Shown: in pieces, positions 1 to 8,529 of the stretch
How the letters are laid out: each line of letters opens with the position of its first letter
How positions within the stretch are numbered: position 1 is the first letter of the stretch
NCBI GenBank assembly: GCA_019459055.1
Contig: JAIBEI010000050.1
Location: 124,001-188,000 of the forward strand
DNA from: Thiobacillus sp.
GTDB lineage: Bacteria; Pseudomonadota; Gammaproteobacteria; Burkholderiales; Thiobacillaceae
Length of the DNA stretch: 64,000 bases
Direction: 5' to 3'
Translations under genes and position numbers: made by a program
Notes under the pieces: model-generated
Told to the model about the DNA's origin: nothing
What the model saw: the letters and a program-made list of their open reading frames with translations, nothing else
The model's database searches: none

Positions 1-662
1 ACACGGCCGTCCGACAGCACGATGATGCGGTCGATAATCGAAAACAGTGTATCCAAGTCGTGGGTAACGAGGAATACGGTGAGGCCGAGGCTGTCGGCCA
101 GCAGCCGGATCAGCGCATCGAAGGCGCGCGCCGAAGTCGGGTCGAGACCCGAGGTCGGCTCATCCAGAAACAGCAGTTCGGGGTCGAGCGCCAGCGCGCG
201 CGCCAGCGCCACCCGCTTGCGCATGCCGCCGGAGAGCTCGCTCGGGCGCTTTTTTGCGGCGTCCGGCGGCAGCCCGGCCAGCGCGAGCTTCAGCCGCGCC
301 AATCGGCGGCAGGTGGCGTGCGGCAGCTCGGTGTGCTCGAACAGGGGGGTGGCGACGTTGTCCTCCACATTCATCGAGGAAAACAGCGCGCCATCCTGGA
401 ACAGCACGCCAAAGCGCTGGCGCAGCTGGTTCATCTGCTCGGGCGTGCTGTCCAAAACCGCCTGCCCGAAAAGCTCGATGCGGCCGGCCTGCGGCTTTAG
501 CAGGCCAATGATTTCGCGCAGCAGCACCGACTTGCCGGAACCGCTGCCACCGATCAGCGCGACCACTTCGCCGCGCGCAACGGAAAGATCCAGATCGCGA
601 TGAATGCTGTTCCCGCCCAGCGTGGTGACGAGGCCGCGAACGTCGATGACGGTTTCTGTCAT
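1..662 (-). CDS. Mla-type lipid ABC transporter ATP-binding protein (partial, runs off the left edge)
   Basis: ATPase subunit of an MlaF/Ttg2A-type transporter, the family that moves phospholipid or hydrophobic substrates between the membranes. Translating the minus strand from the ATG at 662 gives about 220 residues. Walker A is GGSGSGKS (residues 38-45), the ABC signature is LSGGM (143-147), Walker B is LLFLDEP (163-169) and the switch His is 201. The C-terminus lies outside the window. The start codon overlaps the permease stop by one base (TGATG), so the two are translationally coupled and form one transporter. The family call is firm. Whether this is the mla system proper or a paralogue cannot be settled, because the MCE-domain gene expected further downstream is not in view. 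Confidence 0.88.
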   Translation of the reverse strand, partial: MTETVIDVRGLVTTLGGNSIHRDLDLSVARGEVVALIGGSGSGKSVLLREIIGLLKPQAGRIELFGQAVLDSTPEQMNQLRQRFGVLFQDGALFSSMNVEDNVATPLFEHTELPHATCRRLARLKLALAGLPPDAAKKRPSELSGGMRKRVALARALALDPELLFLDEPTSGLDPTSARAFDALIRLLADSLGLTVFLVTHDLDTLFSIIDRIIVLSDGR

Positions 663-1756
663 CAGATCCCCAGCTTCACGAACATGATGGCAAACATGGC
701 ATTGAGGATGATGATGGCGACCAGGCTCTGCACCACGGTGGACGTGGTGTTGGCGCCGACGCTGCGCGCGTCGCGGCTGACCGAAAGCCCCATGCGGCAG
801 GCGATGAGCGCGATGAAGATGGCGAACACCGGCGCCTTGCCCAGGCCCACCAGCAGGGTTTTCAGGTCCAACACGTCCGCCACCCGGTCCATGAACATGG
901 AATAGGAGATATCCAGCTGCTGCTGCGTCACCAGCATGCCGCCGGCCATTCCGGCGATGTCGCCGATGAAGACCAGCAGCGGCAGGGCTAGCAGCAAGGC
1001 CAGGATGCGCGGGATCACCAGCACCGCCAGCGGCGACAGGCCGAGCGTGGCGATGGCGTCGATTTCCTCGGTCACCTTCATGGTGCCGATCTGCGCGGTG
1101 ATGGCGGCGCCGCTGCGCCCGGCCACCAGGACGGCGACAATGATCGGCGAGACTTCGCGCAGGATCGCCAGCAGCAGGCCGTCGACGACGAAAATGTTGG
1201 CGCCGTATTGCTGCGCCTGATCCCCCAGCAGGTAGGCGAACACCACGCCGAGCAGGAACAGCATGCCGATCACGATGGGAATCGCGCCGACGAACACCGT
1301 GCGCACCTGGGCGCCGAATTCGCGCCAGCGCCAGCGCCCCGGGCGCGGCAGCAACGCCATCAATTCGATGGACAGGCGACCGATGAAGTCGAGCAGGCCG
1401 ACCACATGGCCCCACACGGCGATGCTGCCGCGCCCGGTGAGGGCGAGCACGCCTTCGCTGCGCGGGTCGGGCTGGGCGGCGGTGGCCGCGCTGTGCGGCG
1501 CCACCAGCTTGAACATCGCCAGATGCTGCGGCTGGAAGCCGCGCAGTTCGGGCATCGGGTCGCCAGCCTGCGGGCGCGCCGCGGCCAGCAGCAGCCACGC
1601 GCCGTTGGTATCAAGCCGGGTGACGCCGGCGCCGTCAAGGATGCGCACGGACTTGCCGGCCAGCTTCGGCAGCGCGGACGCGGCATCGGCTTGCCAGGCG
1701 CCGCTGGCGATCAGCGCGCCCTGCGCTTCGTCGAAGTGCGCGCTTGCCGCCGTCAT
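662..1756 (-). CDS. MlaE-family ABC permease with an N-terminal STAS domain
   Basis: Inner-membrane permease partner of the ATPase that follows it. Residues about 1-95 look like a STAS/MlaB-like domain; residues about 120-360 are the MlaE permease, with several hydrophobic segments and the cytoplasmic loop EEIDAIATLGLSP that contacts the ATPase in this family. At 364 residues it is longer than E. coli MlaE (about 260) because of the STAS fusion. E. coli carries the STAS part as a separate protein, MlaB. The start overlaps the metAS stop by 4 bases (ATGA). Substrate unknown; a role in outer-membrane lipid asymmetry is inferred from the family. Confidence 0.88.
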   Translation of the reverse strand: MTAASAHFDEAQGALIASGAWQADAASALPKLAGKSVRILDGAGVTRLDTNGAWLLLAAARPQAGDPMPELRGFQPQHLAMFKLVAPHSAATAAQPDPRSEGVLALTGRGSIAVWGHVVGLLDFIGRLSIELMALLPRPGRWRWREFGAQVRTVFVGAIPIVIGMLFLLGVVFAYLLGDQAQQYGANIFVVDGLLLAILREVSPIIVAVLVAGRSGAAITAQIGTMKVTEEIDAIATLGLSPLAVLVIPRILALLLALPLLVFIGDIAGMAGGMLVTQQQLDISYSMFMDRVADVLDLKTLLVGLGKAPVFAIFIALIACRMGLSVSRDARSVGANTTSTVVQSLVAIIILNAMFAIMFVKLGI

Positions 1757-2805
1757 GCGAGATTGAGCGGGTTGCCGGGATCGACGCCCGGCATGAAGGG
1801 CAGGCCGCGCTCGCGGTGGGTGACCTGATAGACGCAGCCGATCCAGTTGCCGATCACCGCCTCGGCGGTGTCGTGCCAGGTGTTGTCGAGCAGCGGCAGC
1901 AGGAGGGATTCCGGGAAGACCAGCGTCTCGCCCGCCTGCGTGCGGCTGCCGAATTCAGCCAGCAGCGCCTGCGCCTGGCGGTCGAAGTAGCGCGCCGGGA
2001 ACGGCGGAAACGAAGCCAGCTTGCCGGCCGCGGCCAGCAGCAGGTCGCGCTTGTATTCCTTCAGCAGCGACACCGTGTCGTATTCGGGATGGCCCTGGAA
2101 GAACACGGTCCTGAGGCCGTCGCGGCTGACCGCCAGATGCACGCCGGCATCCGCGCTTTCGACCAGCACCTTGAGCCCCGCCGCCTCGAACTGCGCATGC
2201 GAGACATCGTTCCAGCGCGAATGCGGCACGTCGAAGCGGGTGTTGACGTCGGCCACCAGCGGATGGCGGACGTCGGTGACGCGGTGCTCGAACACGCCCC
2301 AGATCTTGCGGGACTGCTTCACCCGCGTCTGGCCGTGGCGGAACTGCATCACCGCATGGGTGGCGAGACACGAGCACAGGGTCGAGGTGACGTGGTCCCA
2401 GGCCCAGTCGATCACCTCGATCAGCGGCTCCCAAAACGGCTCGTCGGCAAGGCCGGGGTGGCTGACGTTGGCGCCGGTGATGATGAGCGCATCCAGCCCC
2501 TTCTCGCGAATGGCCTCGAAGGGTTCGTAATACTGCGCGATGTGCGCCTGCGCCGCCGCGCCACGCGGCAGCGTCGGCAGGGTGAAGGGGTGCATGTAGA
2601 ACTGCGCGATCGGGTTGGATTCGCCGACCAGCCGGTAGAACTGCCGTTCGGTCGCCTCCAGCGCCGCATCCGGCATCATGTTCAGCAGGCCGACGTGCAA
2701 CTCACGGATTTCCTGGTTGGCCGCGCGTTCGGTCGACAGCACCGTGATGCCGTCGCGGCGCAGGCGGCCGAAAGTGGGCAGGGCGTTATGCGCGACCAGC
2801 GGCAT
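1753..2805 (-). CDS. metAS: Homoserine O-succinyltransferase
   Basis: Cytoplasmic enzyme that acylates homoserine in the first committed step of methionine synthesis. The 350-residue protein has the class-I glutamine-amidotransferase-like MetA fold. The likely nucleophile is Cys146 in the segment STLCSCLATH, and the downstream FFQGHPEYD supplies the His and the Glu of the active site. Acyl-CoA choice (succinyl or acetyl) in this fold depends on a few residues and is not proven here. The start lies inside the last codons of the upstream ATPase gene (20-base overlap), and its stop overlaps the permease start. Confidence 0.88.
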   Translation of the reverse strand: MPLVAHNALPTFGRLRRDGITVLSTERAANQEIRELHVGLLNMMPDAALEATERQFYRLVGESNPIAQFYMHPFTLPTLPRGAAAQAHIAQYYEPFEAIREKGLDALIITGANVSHPGLADEPFWEPLIEVIDWAWDHVTSTLCSCLATHAVMQFRHGQTRVKQSRKIWGVFEHRVTDVRHPLVADVNTRFDVPHSRWNDVSHAQFEAAGLKVLVESADAGVHLAVSRDGLRTVFFQGHPEYDTVSLLKEYKRDLLLAAAGKLASFPPFPARYFDRQAQALLAEFGSRTQAGETLVFPESLLLPLLDNTWHDTAEAVIGNWIGCVYQVTHRERGLPFMPGVDPGNPLNLA

Positions 2806-3718
2806 GTGCTTCCCCTGAGCCCTGAGCCTTTATGCCCTTCAGGGTACTGGCCCCTGACTCCTTGCGCGCAATGGCCATTTCCAGCAGCGCCAGGAAATCG
2901 CGCTCGTCGCGCACCTGCGCCACCTCCTGCGAGGTCACGGTGTAGCCGTACGGGCCGGCGATCGCCTCGTAGCGCGGGATGCGCGAGTGGAACAGGCGCG
3001 GGAACACCCAGCGCGCGAAATCGTCCGGCTCGACCTGGGCGACGTATTCGAGGCCTTTTTCCCGCAGGTAGACCGGCAGCTGTTCGGACAAAAAGGCCGG
3101 GCGGAAATACAGCGGCTTGGGATCGGACTGCGCGCGGCGGATCAGCGTGTCCTCCTCCTCGCGCGTGGTGGTCTGGATGTAGAGGATCAGCGTGTGTTCG
3201 GCCAGCAATTCGACCACGCCGGGTTCGTCCAGCTCGCACAGGCTGCCGCCGACGTCGTTGACGAAGTGCGGGTAGCCATAAACTTCCTGGCCCTTGCGGA
3301 TGAAGCCCGGGACGTCGTGCATGGCGGCGATCTCGGCATCGCGATAGGCGGCCTGCCGGCGCGAAAACTCGTCCAGCGGCAGCCCGCCCCATTGGGGCCC
3401 GCCGAGCTTGCCGACAAAAGTGAGCACCGGCCCGAGATCGTGGATCTTGATATTGTTCTTGATGTCGATCCAGTCGCGCCGCAGCAGGTCGCGCAAAAAC
3501 GGCACCTGCATCGCCTGATGCTTGATGATGTCCAGAATCGGCTCGTCGAGGTAGCGCGTGCCGATGCGGTAGTCGCCGGAAAAGTGGAACCAGTCGTGGC
3601 CGCGCAGCATGCGCGAGATGTGTGTCTTGCCGACGCCGGACATGCCGAGCAGGGTAATGCGCTTGGTCGGCCAGGCGCGGAAGGAATCGGGGGTGAAGTG
3701 CATGGAAGGCGTTTTCAT
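2786..3718 (-). CDS. P-loop ATPase of unknown role
   Basis: About 310 residues if translation starts at the ATG at 3718; the open frame continues upstream to 3841, but that part is basic and low in information. A Walker A motif, GMSGVGKT, is at residues 25-32. I do not recognise a pathway. Possible Mg2+-binding and tyrosine-rich segments follow, with no membrane segments. The last 20 or so residues (after ARKESGAS) come from a repeat-like stretch at 2815-2868 and overlap the start of metAS, so the original protein may have ended earlier. The start is uncertain: the ATG at 3703 is also possible and neither has a clear ribosome-binding site. Confidence 0.7.
   Translation of the reverse strand: MKTPSMHFTPDSFRAWPTKRITLLGMSGVGKTHISRMLRGHDWFHFSGDYRIGTRYLDEPILDIIKHQAMQVPFLRDLLRRDWIDIKNNIKIHDLGPVLTFVGKLGGPQWGGLPLDEFSRRQAAYRDAEIAAMHDVPGFIRKGQEVYGYPHFVNDVGGSLCELDEPGVVELLAEHTLILYIQTTTREEEDTLIRRAQSDPKPLYFRPAFLSEQLPVYLREKGLEYVAQVEPDDFARWVFPRLFHSRIPRYEAIAGPYGYTVTSQEVAQVRDERDFLALLEMAIARKESGASTLKGIKAQGSGEAHAAGRA
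2815..2868. repeat. Short GC-rich direct repeats at the 3' end of the P-loop ATPase gene
   Basis: On the minus strand this reads as units of CAGGGGC/CAGGGCT separated by CTGAAGGGCATAAAGGC. A close match to the latter, CTGAAGGGTATAAAGGC, occurs near 23240 inside the uvrD tail. Both copies are translated (KGIKAQG and EGYKGAS). It resembles the 7-base decaying repeats found elsewhere in the window. Confidence 0.5.
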
Positions 3719-3937
3719 GGAATCAGCGCGAAGCCTACCTAAAAGCCGTGCAATTAAAAAGGCCGGCGCACGCAGCCGGGTGACGGGCTTGTTCCGCGTG
3801 GCCGCGAGCCTACATTGAGTATGAGGGTTTTCCCGCTGCAATGGCGAAGCCAGCCTGGAGCAGGCGATGCAGGGGAAGCGCTAAACCGCAGCGCGTTGCC
3901 CCCATAATAGGGCCGCATCCCCTCACCCAACACCGCC

Positions 3938-4615
3938 ATGACCGCCCCCCGCCTGCCCATCCTGTCTCTGCTCGAAACGCGCGTCCTCGGCGTGCTGTGC
4001 GAGAAACAGCACACCGTGCCCGACACCTATCCGCTGTCGCTCAACGCCCTGGTGGCCGGCTGCAACCAGAAGACCAGTCGCCACCCCGTCATCGAAGTGA
4101 GCGAGGCCGAGGTGCTATCCGCCATCGACAGCCTCAAGGGCCCGGCCCTGATCATCGAAACCAGCGGCGGTCGCGTCACCCGCTACGCCCACAACATGGA
4201 GCGGGGCCTGCGCCTGCCCTCGCAGTCCATCGCCCTGCTCACCACGCTCATGCTGCGCGGCCCGCAGACCTCGGGCGAGTTGCGCACCAACAGCGAGCGC
4301 CTGCACCGCTTCGCCGACATCTCGGCGGTGGAGGGCTTCCTGCAGGAACTGGCCGAACGCCCGGAAGGCGCCATGGTGGTCGAACTGCCGCGCCAGCCCG
4401 GCGCACGCGAGAACCGCTGGGCCCACCTGCTTTCCGGCGCCCCCGCCGTCGAGGAAACCCCGGTCGCGGCATCCTCGGTGGCCCCCTCCACCGCCGACGT
4501 CACCGTGGGCGAGATCGCCGCGCTCAAGGCCAACGTGGCGCGGCTGGAGGGCGAGGTCGACGCGCTGAAAGGCCTGGTGGGCAAGCTGTGTGCAGAACTC
4601 GGCGTTGCGGGCTGA
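3938..4615 (+). CDS. yceH: YceH/UPF0502 family protein
   Basis: A 225-residue member of the UPF0502 (DUF480) family, which folds as two winged-helix domains. The N-terminal signature LETRVLGVLCEKQ is followed by the conserved TYPLSLNAL and CNQKTSR segments. Residues about 155-225 are variable, with an Ala-rich linker and a predicted coiled coil (LKANVARLEGEVDALKGLV) at the end. No biochemical role is established. It is monocistronic here and convergent with the glycosylase gene. The 219-base gap to its left holds a plausible AT-rich promoter (CATAATAGGG at about 3904) and nothing else recognisable. Confidence 0.88.
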   Translation: MTAPRLPILSLLETRVLGVLCEKQHTVPDTYPLSLNALVAGCNQKTSRHPVIEVSEAEVLSAIDSLKGPALIIETSGGRVTRYAHNMERGLRLPSQSIALLTTLMLRGPQTSGELRTNSERLHRFADISAVEGFLQELAERPEGAMVVELPRQPGARENRWAHLLSGAPAVEETPVAASSVAPSTADVTVGEIAALKANVARLEGEVDALKGLVGKLCAELGVAG

Positions 4616-4686
4616 GCAAGGCCGGCCCGGCATCAAGCCCGCGCGACCGCTGCCGAATTGATGCGCCCCACGGCTGAACGCATCGA

Positions 4687-5313
4687 TCAGTACTGCACCA
4701 CCGCAGGATCCAGGCTGCGCCACAGATACCAGGTGGCGACGGTGCGCCAGGGCGCGTGGCGTTCGCCGTGCTGGCGCAGGCTTTTGGGCGTGGGACGTTC
4801 GCCGCCCAGATAATGCAGGGCGACGGCCTTTTGCAGGCCGATGTCGTCGACCGGCCAGACGTCGGGGCGACGCAGGCTGAAGATGAGAAACATCTCGGCG
4901 GTCCAGCGGCCGATGCCGCGCACGTCGACAAGTTCGGCAATCACGGCCTCGTCTTCCATTTCTTTCCAGCGCGCCGGCTCGATACGGCCGTCGGAGAAAT
5001 GCCCGGCGAGATCGACGATGTATTCCGCCTTGCGGCGCGACAGGCCGCAGGCGGCCAGCGCGTCCAGCTCCAGCGTGGCGATGCGTTCGGGGCTGACGGT
5101 CTGCACATAGCCGGCGAAGCGTCCCCACACGCTGTCGGCCGCCTTGACCGAGATCTGCTGGCCAACGATGGCGCGCGCCAGGGTCTGGAACGGGTCGCCG
5201 CGGTTGCCGAGCACGCAATCGGGATAGCGCGCGATGAGCGCGGCCATCACCGGATCGGCGGCGGCGAGTTCGATGCAGGCGGTTTGCCAGTAGGTGGGCG
5301 GGCGAAGGTTCAC
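4687..5313 (-). CDS. DNA-3-methyladenine glycosylase II-like (HhH-GPD)
   Basis: Base-excision repair enzyme that removes alkylated purines. The 208-residue protein is the compact HhH-GPD type, without the N-terminal domain of E. coli AlkA. The helix-hairpin-helix lies at about 128-145 (DVRGIGRWTAEMF), and the catalytic Asp is 156 or 157 in WPVDDIGLQKAV. No C-terminal Fe-S cysteine cluster is visible, which separates it from MutY/Nth. It is convergent with yceH. The upstream 282 bases contain nested repeats rather than an obvious promoter. Confidence 0.87.
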   Translation of the reverse strand: MNLRPPTYWQTACIELAAADPVMAALIARYPDCVLGNRGDPFQTLARAIVGQQISVKAADSVWGRFAGYVQTVSPERIATLELDALAACGLSRRKAEYIVDLAGHFSDGRIEPARWKEMEDEAVIAELVDVRGIGRWTAEMFLIFSLRRPDVWPVDDIGLQKAVALHYLGGERPTPKSLRQHGERHAPWRTVATWYLWRSLDPAVVQY

Positions 5314-5395
5314 TGAAAATCCTTTTATCCGCGAAGGGCGAAGAAACGCGAAGAAACGTGAAGGAAAACAGGGGAAGCCAGGGAATCGCTAATTT

Positions 5396-5533
5396 GTCAT
5401 TGCGAGGAGCGCAGCGACGCGGCATACGATTCCACATGGGCTTCAGCCCATAGTGGATCGAAATCCTTTAGGGCAATCCAGAAATGCCCGCTTAATCAAA
5501 TACGCTGGATTGCTTCGCTGCGCTCGCAATGAC
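5396..5533. repeat. Inverted-repeat element (CATTGCGAG type) with a nested 51-nt element
   Basis: The left arm GTCATTGCGAGGAGCGCAG (from 5396) is the complement of the right arm CTGCGCTCGCAATGAC (ending 5533). A second pairing, GGCAATCCAG with CTGGATTGC, is restored only if the 51 bases inside the left arm are removed. This looks like a MITE of the widely dispersed CATTGCGAG class, used here as the landing site for the nested element. The rest of the 5314-5595 gap holds short GCGAAG-rich repeats and no gene. Confidence 0.7.
5422..5474 (+). repeat. 51-nt palindromic element, copy 1 (intergenic)
   Basis: Starts GCATACGATTCCACA, has the hairpin tip TGGGC-TTCA-GCCCA, then TAGTGGATC and ends TCCTTTAGGGC. 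The flanking MITE sequence shows the boundaries: removing the 51 bases from ATACGA to GGGC rejoins ...GCGGC to AATCCAG, leaving one GC, so a 2-base GC direct repeat brackets the insert. Confidence 0.85.
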
Positions 5534-5595
5534 AGCCATAAATTAATCAACGCTTCGCGCCCCTTCGCGTCCCTCGCGGACAGGTTTTTCCCGAA

Positions 5596-7047
5596 TCACA
5601 ACAAAATAATGTCGTACTGCTCCTGCGGATAGGTGGTCTCGACCTGCATCGACACCGGCTTGCCGATGAAATCGATGAGTTGGGCAAGACTGTCGGATTC
5701 CTCGTCGAGGAACAGGTCGATCACGTTCTGCGAGGCGACGATGCGGTATTCGCGCGCGTCGAACTGGCGCGCTTCGCGCAGGATTTCGCGCAACACGTCG
5801 TAGCACACGGTCTGCGCGGTCCGGATTTCGCCGCGTCCGGCGCAGGTGGGGCAGGGTTCGCACAGGATGTGTGCCAGGGACTCGCGGGTGCGCTTGCGCG
5901 TCATTTCCACCAGTCCCAGCGCGGAGAAGCCACTGACGGTGGTGCGGGTGGGGTCGCGCGCCAAGGTTTTTTTCAGCTCGGTCAACACCGCTTCCTGGTG
6001 CCCGGCATTGTCCATGTCGATGAAGTCGATGATGACGATGCCGCCGAGGTTCCTGAGGCGCAGCTGGCGCGCGATGGATTGCGCGGCTTCGAGGTTGGTC
6101 TTGAAGATGGTGTCGTCAAAGTTGCGCGCGCCGACGAAGCCACCGGTGTTGACGTCGACGGTGGTCAGCGCCTCGGTCTGGTCGATGATGAGGTAGCCGC
6201 CTGATTTGAGGTCGACGCGCCGCCCCAGTGCCTTGGCGATTTCCTCCTCGATGGCGTGCAGGTCGAACAGCGGCCGGTCGGCGCCGTAATGCTGAAGCTT
6301 GTCGAGCACCGCGGCCGTATAGTTCTGCGCGAATTCGGCCATGCGCTGATAGGTTTCGCGCGAATCGATGAGAATGCGGCTGGTATCGCGATTGACGAAA
6401 TCGCGCAGCACCCGCAGCGACAGGTCGAGATCCTGGTACAGCAGGCACGGCGCCGCGCAGTTGCCGCGCGACTGGATGCTGCTCCACAGCCGCCGCAGGT
6501 AGTCGATGTCGGCCTGCATTTCGGCGTCTTCCGCAGTCTCGGCCATGGTGCGCACGATGAAGCCGCCGGTGGCGTCTTCCGGCATCAGCCGATGCAGTTT
6601 CTGGCGCAACTGCTCGCGCTCTTCCTCGCCTTCGATCTTCTGCGAAATGCCGATGTGGCTTTCCTGCGGCAGATACACCAGATAGCGCCCGGCGAAGCTG
6701 ATCTGGGTGGACAGCCGCGCACCCTTGGTGCCGAGCGGGTCCTTGATCACCTGCACCATCAGGCTCTGGCCCTCATGCAGAATCTGCTCGATCGGGCGCT
6801 CGGGTTCGGCACCGTGACGCTCTTCCCAGATGTCGGCAACATGCAGGAAGGCTGCACGTTCCAGGCCGATGTCGATAAAGGCCGACTGCATGCCTGGCAG
6901 CACGCGCACTACGCGCCCCATGTAAAGGTTGCTCACCAGCCCGCGGCACTGCGCGCGTTCGATGTGCAGTTCCTGCACCGAGCCCAGGTGCAGCACGGCG
7001 ACGCGGGTCTCCTGCGGGGTGACGTTGACGAGGATTTCTTCGCTCAT
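5596..7047 (-). CDS. rng: Ribonuclease G
   Basis: Endoribonuclease of the RNase E/G family, which matures the 5' end of 16S rRNA and cuts mRNAs. The 483-residue length fits RNase G, since it lacks the long scaffold tail of RNase E. An S1 RNA-binding domain lies at about 35-125; the catalytic metal ligands are in IVIIDFIDM and DVNTGGFVG, and the zinc-link cysteines are in CEPCPTCAGRG. It is last in the run leuS to rng, 21 bases after maf. The maf-rng order is common in proteobacteria. Confidence 0.95.
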   Translation of the reverse strand: MSEEILVNVTPQETRVAVLHLGSVQELHIERAQCRGLVSNLYMGRVVRVLPGMQSAFIDIGLERAAFLHVADIWEERHGAEPERPIEQILHEGQSLMVQVIKDPLGTKGARLSTQISFAGRYLVYLPQESHIGISQKIEGEEEREQLRQKLHRLMPEDATGGFIVRTMAETAEDAEMQADIDYLRRLWSSIQSRGNCAAPCLLYQDLDLSLRVLRDFVNRDTSRILIDSRETYQRMAEFAQNYTAAVLDKLQHYGADRPLFDLHAIEEEIAKALGRRVDLKSGGYLIIDQTEALTTVDVNTGGFVGARNFDDTIFKTNLEAAQSIARQLRLRNLGGIVIIDFIDMDNAGHQEAVLTELKKTLARDPTRTTVSGFSALGLVEMTRKRTRESLAHILCEPCPTCAGRGEIRTAQTVCYDVLREILREARQFDAREYRIVASQNVIDLFLDEESDSLAQLIDFIGKPVSMQVETTYPQEQYDIILL

Positions 7048-7068
7048 GACGGAATGGCCCGCAATACT

Positions 7069-7680
7069 TCAGATAGCAAGGCCGAAGGCTCTCAATAAAA
7101 TGGACGTGTCGTATAACGGCAAACCCATGACGCCGCTGTAGCTGCCGTCGACATGTTCGACAAATGCGCCGGCGCGCCCCTGGATGGCGTAGGCGCCGGC
7201 CTTGCCGAGATATTCGCCGGTTTCCAGGTAGCGCGCGATGGTCACGGCATCGAGCGCGGCGAACCGGACCCGGCTGGACGACAGGCGCAGTTCCATCCGC
7301 TCGCCATGCTGCACCGCCACCGCGGTGTGCACCTGGTGCTCGCGGCCGGACAGGCGCTTCAGCATGGCCTCGGCCTCGGTGCGGATGGCCGGCTTGCCGA
7401 GAATGGCGCCGTCCACTTCGACCACCGTATCCGCACCCAGCACCGGAAAGCGCAGCAGGTGGCGCGCATCCACCGCGTGCCAGCCGCAGGCGGCCTTTTC
7501 GGCCGCCATGCGCTGCACGAAGTCGGTCGCGGCCTCGCCGGCGTGCGGGATTTCGATAACGTCCATGCGGCCACGCACGGCGCGCAGCGGCAGCACGTCG
7601 AAGGCAACCCCGATCTGCTTCAGCAGGTCTCGCCGACGCGACGACTGCGAAGCCAGATAAATCCGTTTATCAACCAGCAT
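7069..7680 (-). CDS. maf: Maf-family nucleotide pyrophosphatase
   Basis: Cleaves non-canonical or modified nucleoside triphosphates to monophosphates, a house-cleaning and septum-related function. The 203-residue protein starts with the substrate loop [14 protein letters not shown], and the catalytic Asp is in [11 protein letters not shown]. The motif set matches Maf/YhdE (dTTP/UTP type) at least as well as YceF, but substrate choice cannot be fixed by eye. It sits between rlmH and rng in the same orientation with small gaps, so it is probably co-transcribed. Confidence 0.92.
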   Translation of the reverse strand: MLVDKRIYLASQSSRRRDLLKQIGVAFDVLPLRAVRGRMDVIEIPHAGEAATDFVQRMAAEKAACGWHAVDARHLLRFPVLGADTVVEVDGAILGKPAIRTEAEAMLKRLSGREHQVHTAVAVQHGERMELRLSSSRVRFAALDAVTIARYLETGEYLGKAGAYAIQGRAGAFVEHVDGSYSGVMGLPLYDTSILLRAFGLAI

Positions 7681-7698
7681 GTTTCTCGTTATCTCCCC

Positions 7699-8169
7699 TC
7701 AATCCCGATGGTAGGGATGTCCCTTGATAATGCATACGGCACGATATAACTGCTCGACCAGCAGCACCCGCGCCAGCGCATGCGGCAAGGTCAGTTTCGA
7801 CAGTCCCAGCAATTTGCCGGCACGCGCTTTCACGCTGTCGGCGAGGCCGTCCGCCCCACCGATCACGAACGCCGGCGAAACCCCCTCGGCCATCCAGCCC
7901 TGGAGCCAGGCGGCCAGTTCGCGCGTGGTCACTTGCGCGCCGCGCTCGTCGAGCACCACCGGCACACAGCCGGCAGGCAGCGCCGCCAGAATGCGCTCGG
8001 CCTCCAGCTGCCGCGCCCGCGCGCCGTCCTCCCCCGCCACCCGATGCCCTGGCTTGATTTCGGTCAGCGTAAGCGGCAGATCGGGCGGCATGCGGCGAAC
8101 ATAGTCGTCGCAGCCCGCATCGATCCAGCCGGGCATCTTGTGGCCGACTGCGATCAGGTGCAGTTTCAA
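7699..8169 (-). CDS. rlmH: 23S rRNA pseudouridine-1915 N3-methyltransferase
   Basis: SPOUT-class methyltransferase acting on helix 69 of 23S rRNA in assembled ribosomes. At 156 residues it has the usual length. The SAM-binding trefoil-knot motifs FVIGGADGL and the C-terminal LLVEQLYRAVCIIKGHPYH are intact. It follows rsfS directly (the rsfS stop at 8170 abuts its start), as in most proteobacteria. Confidence 0.95.
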   Translation of the reverse strand: MKLHLIAVGHKMPGWIDAGCDDYVRRMPPDLPLTLTEIKPGHRVAGEDGARARQLEAERILAALPAGCVPVVLDERGAQVTTRELAAWLQGWMAEGVSPAFVIGGADGLADSVKARAGKLLGLSKLTLPHALARVLLVEQLYRAVCIIKGHPYHRD

Positions 8170-8529
8170 TTAATGGTCTGTTTGTATATGTCGGGCGCGT
8201 GCCGCTTCGGCCGCACCCCACAACTCTTCCAGATTGTAATGCGCGCGCGTGGCAGGCAGCATCACATGGACGATCACGTCGCCGAGGTCGAGCAGCACCC
8301 ACTCGCCGGTATCTTCGCCTTCCATGTTGCCGACGTATTCGTCGGCTTCCTTCATCTTGACGCGCACATTGTCGGCGAGTGCGCGGGTTTGACGATTGGA
8401 CGTGCCGCTGGCGATTACCATGCGCTCAAACAGCGCGGTGAGCTTGCCGGTGTCGAGCACGGTGATGTCTTGCGCCTTGACGTCTTCAAGGGCGGCGACG
8501 ATCAGTTTGATTTTGTCTTCGATTTTCAT
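8170..8529 (-). CDS. rsfS: Ribosomal silencing factor RsfS
   Basis: Binds ribosomal protein uL14 and blocks subunit joining during starvation. It is 119 residues from the ATG at 8529; the open frame extends further upstream, but that part is the shadow of nadD. The family signature ERMVIASGTSNRQTRALADN is present, followed by GEDTGEWVLLDLGDVIVHVM. The start overlaps the nadD stop by 4 bases, giving the conserved nadD-rsfS-rlmH order. Confidence 0.94.
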   Translation of the reverse strand: MKIEDKIKLIVAALEDVKAQDITVLDTGKLTALFERMVIASGTSNRQTRALADNVRVKMKEADEYVGNMEGEDTGEWVLLDLGDVIVHVMLPATRAHYNLEELWGAAEAARARHIQTDH

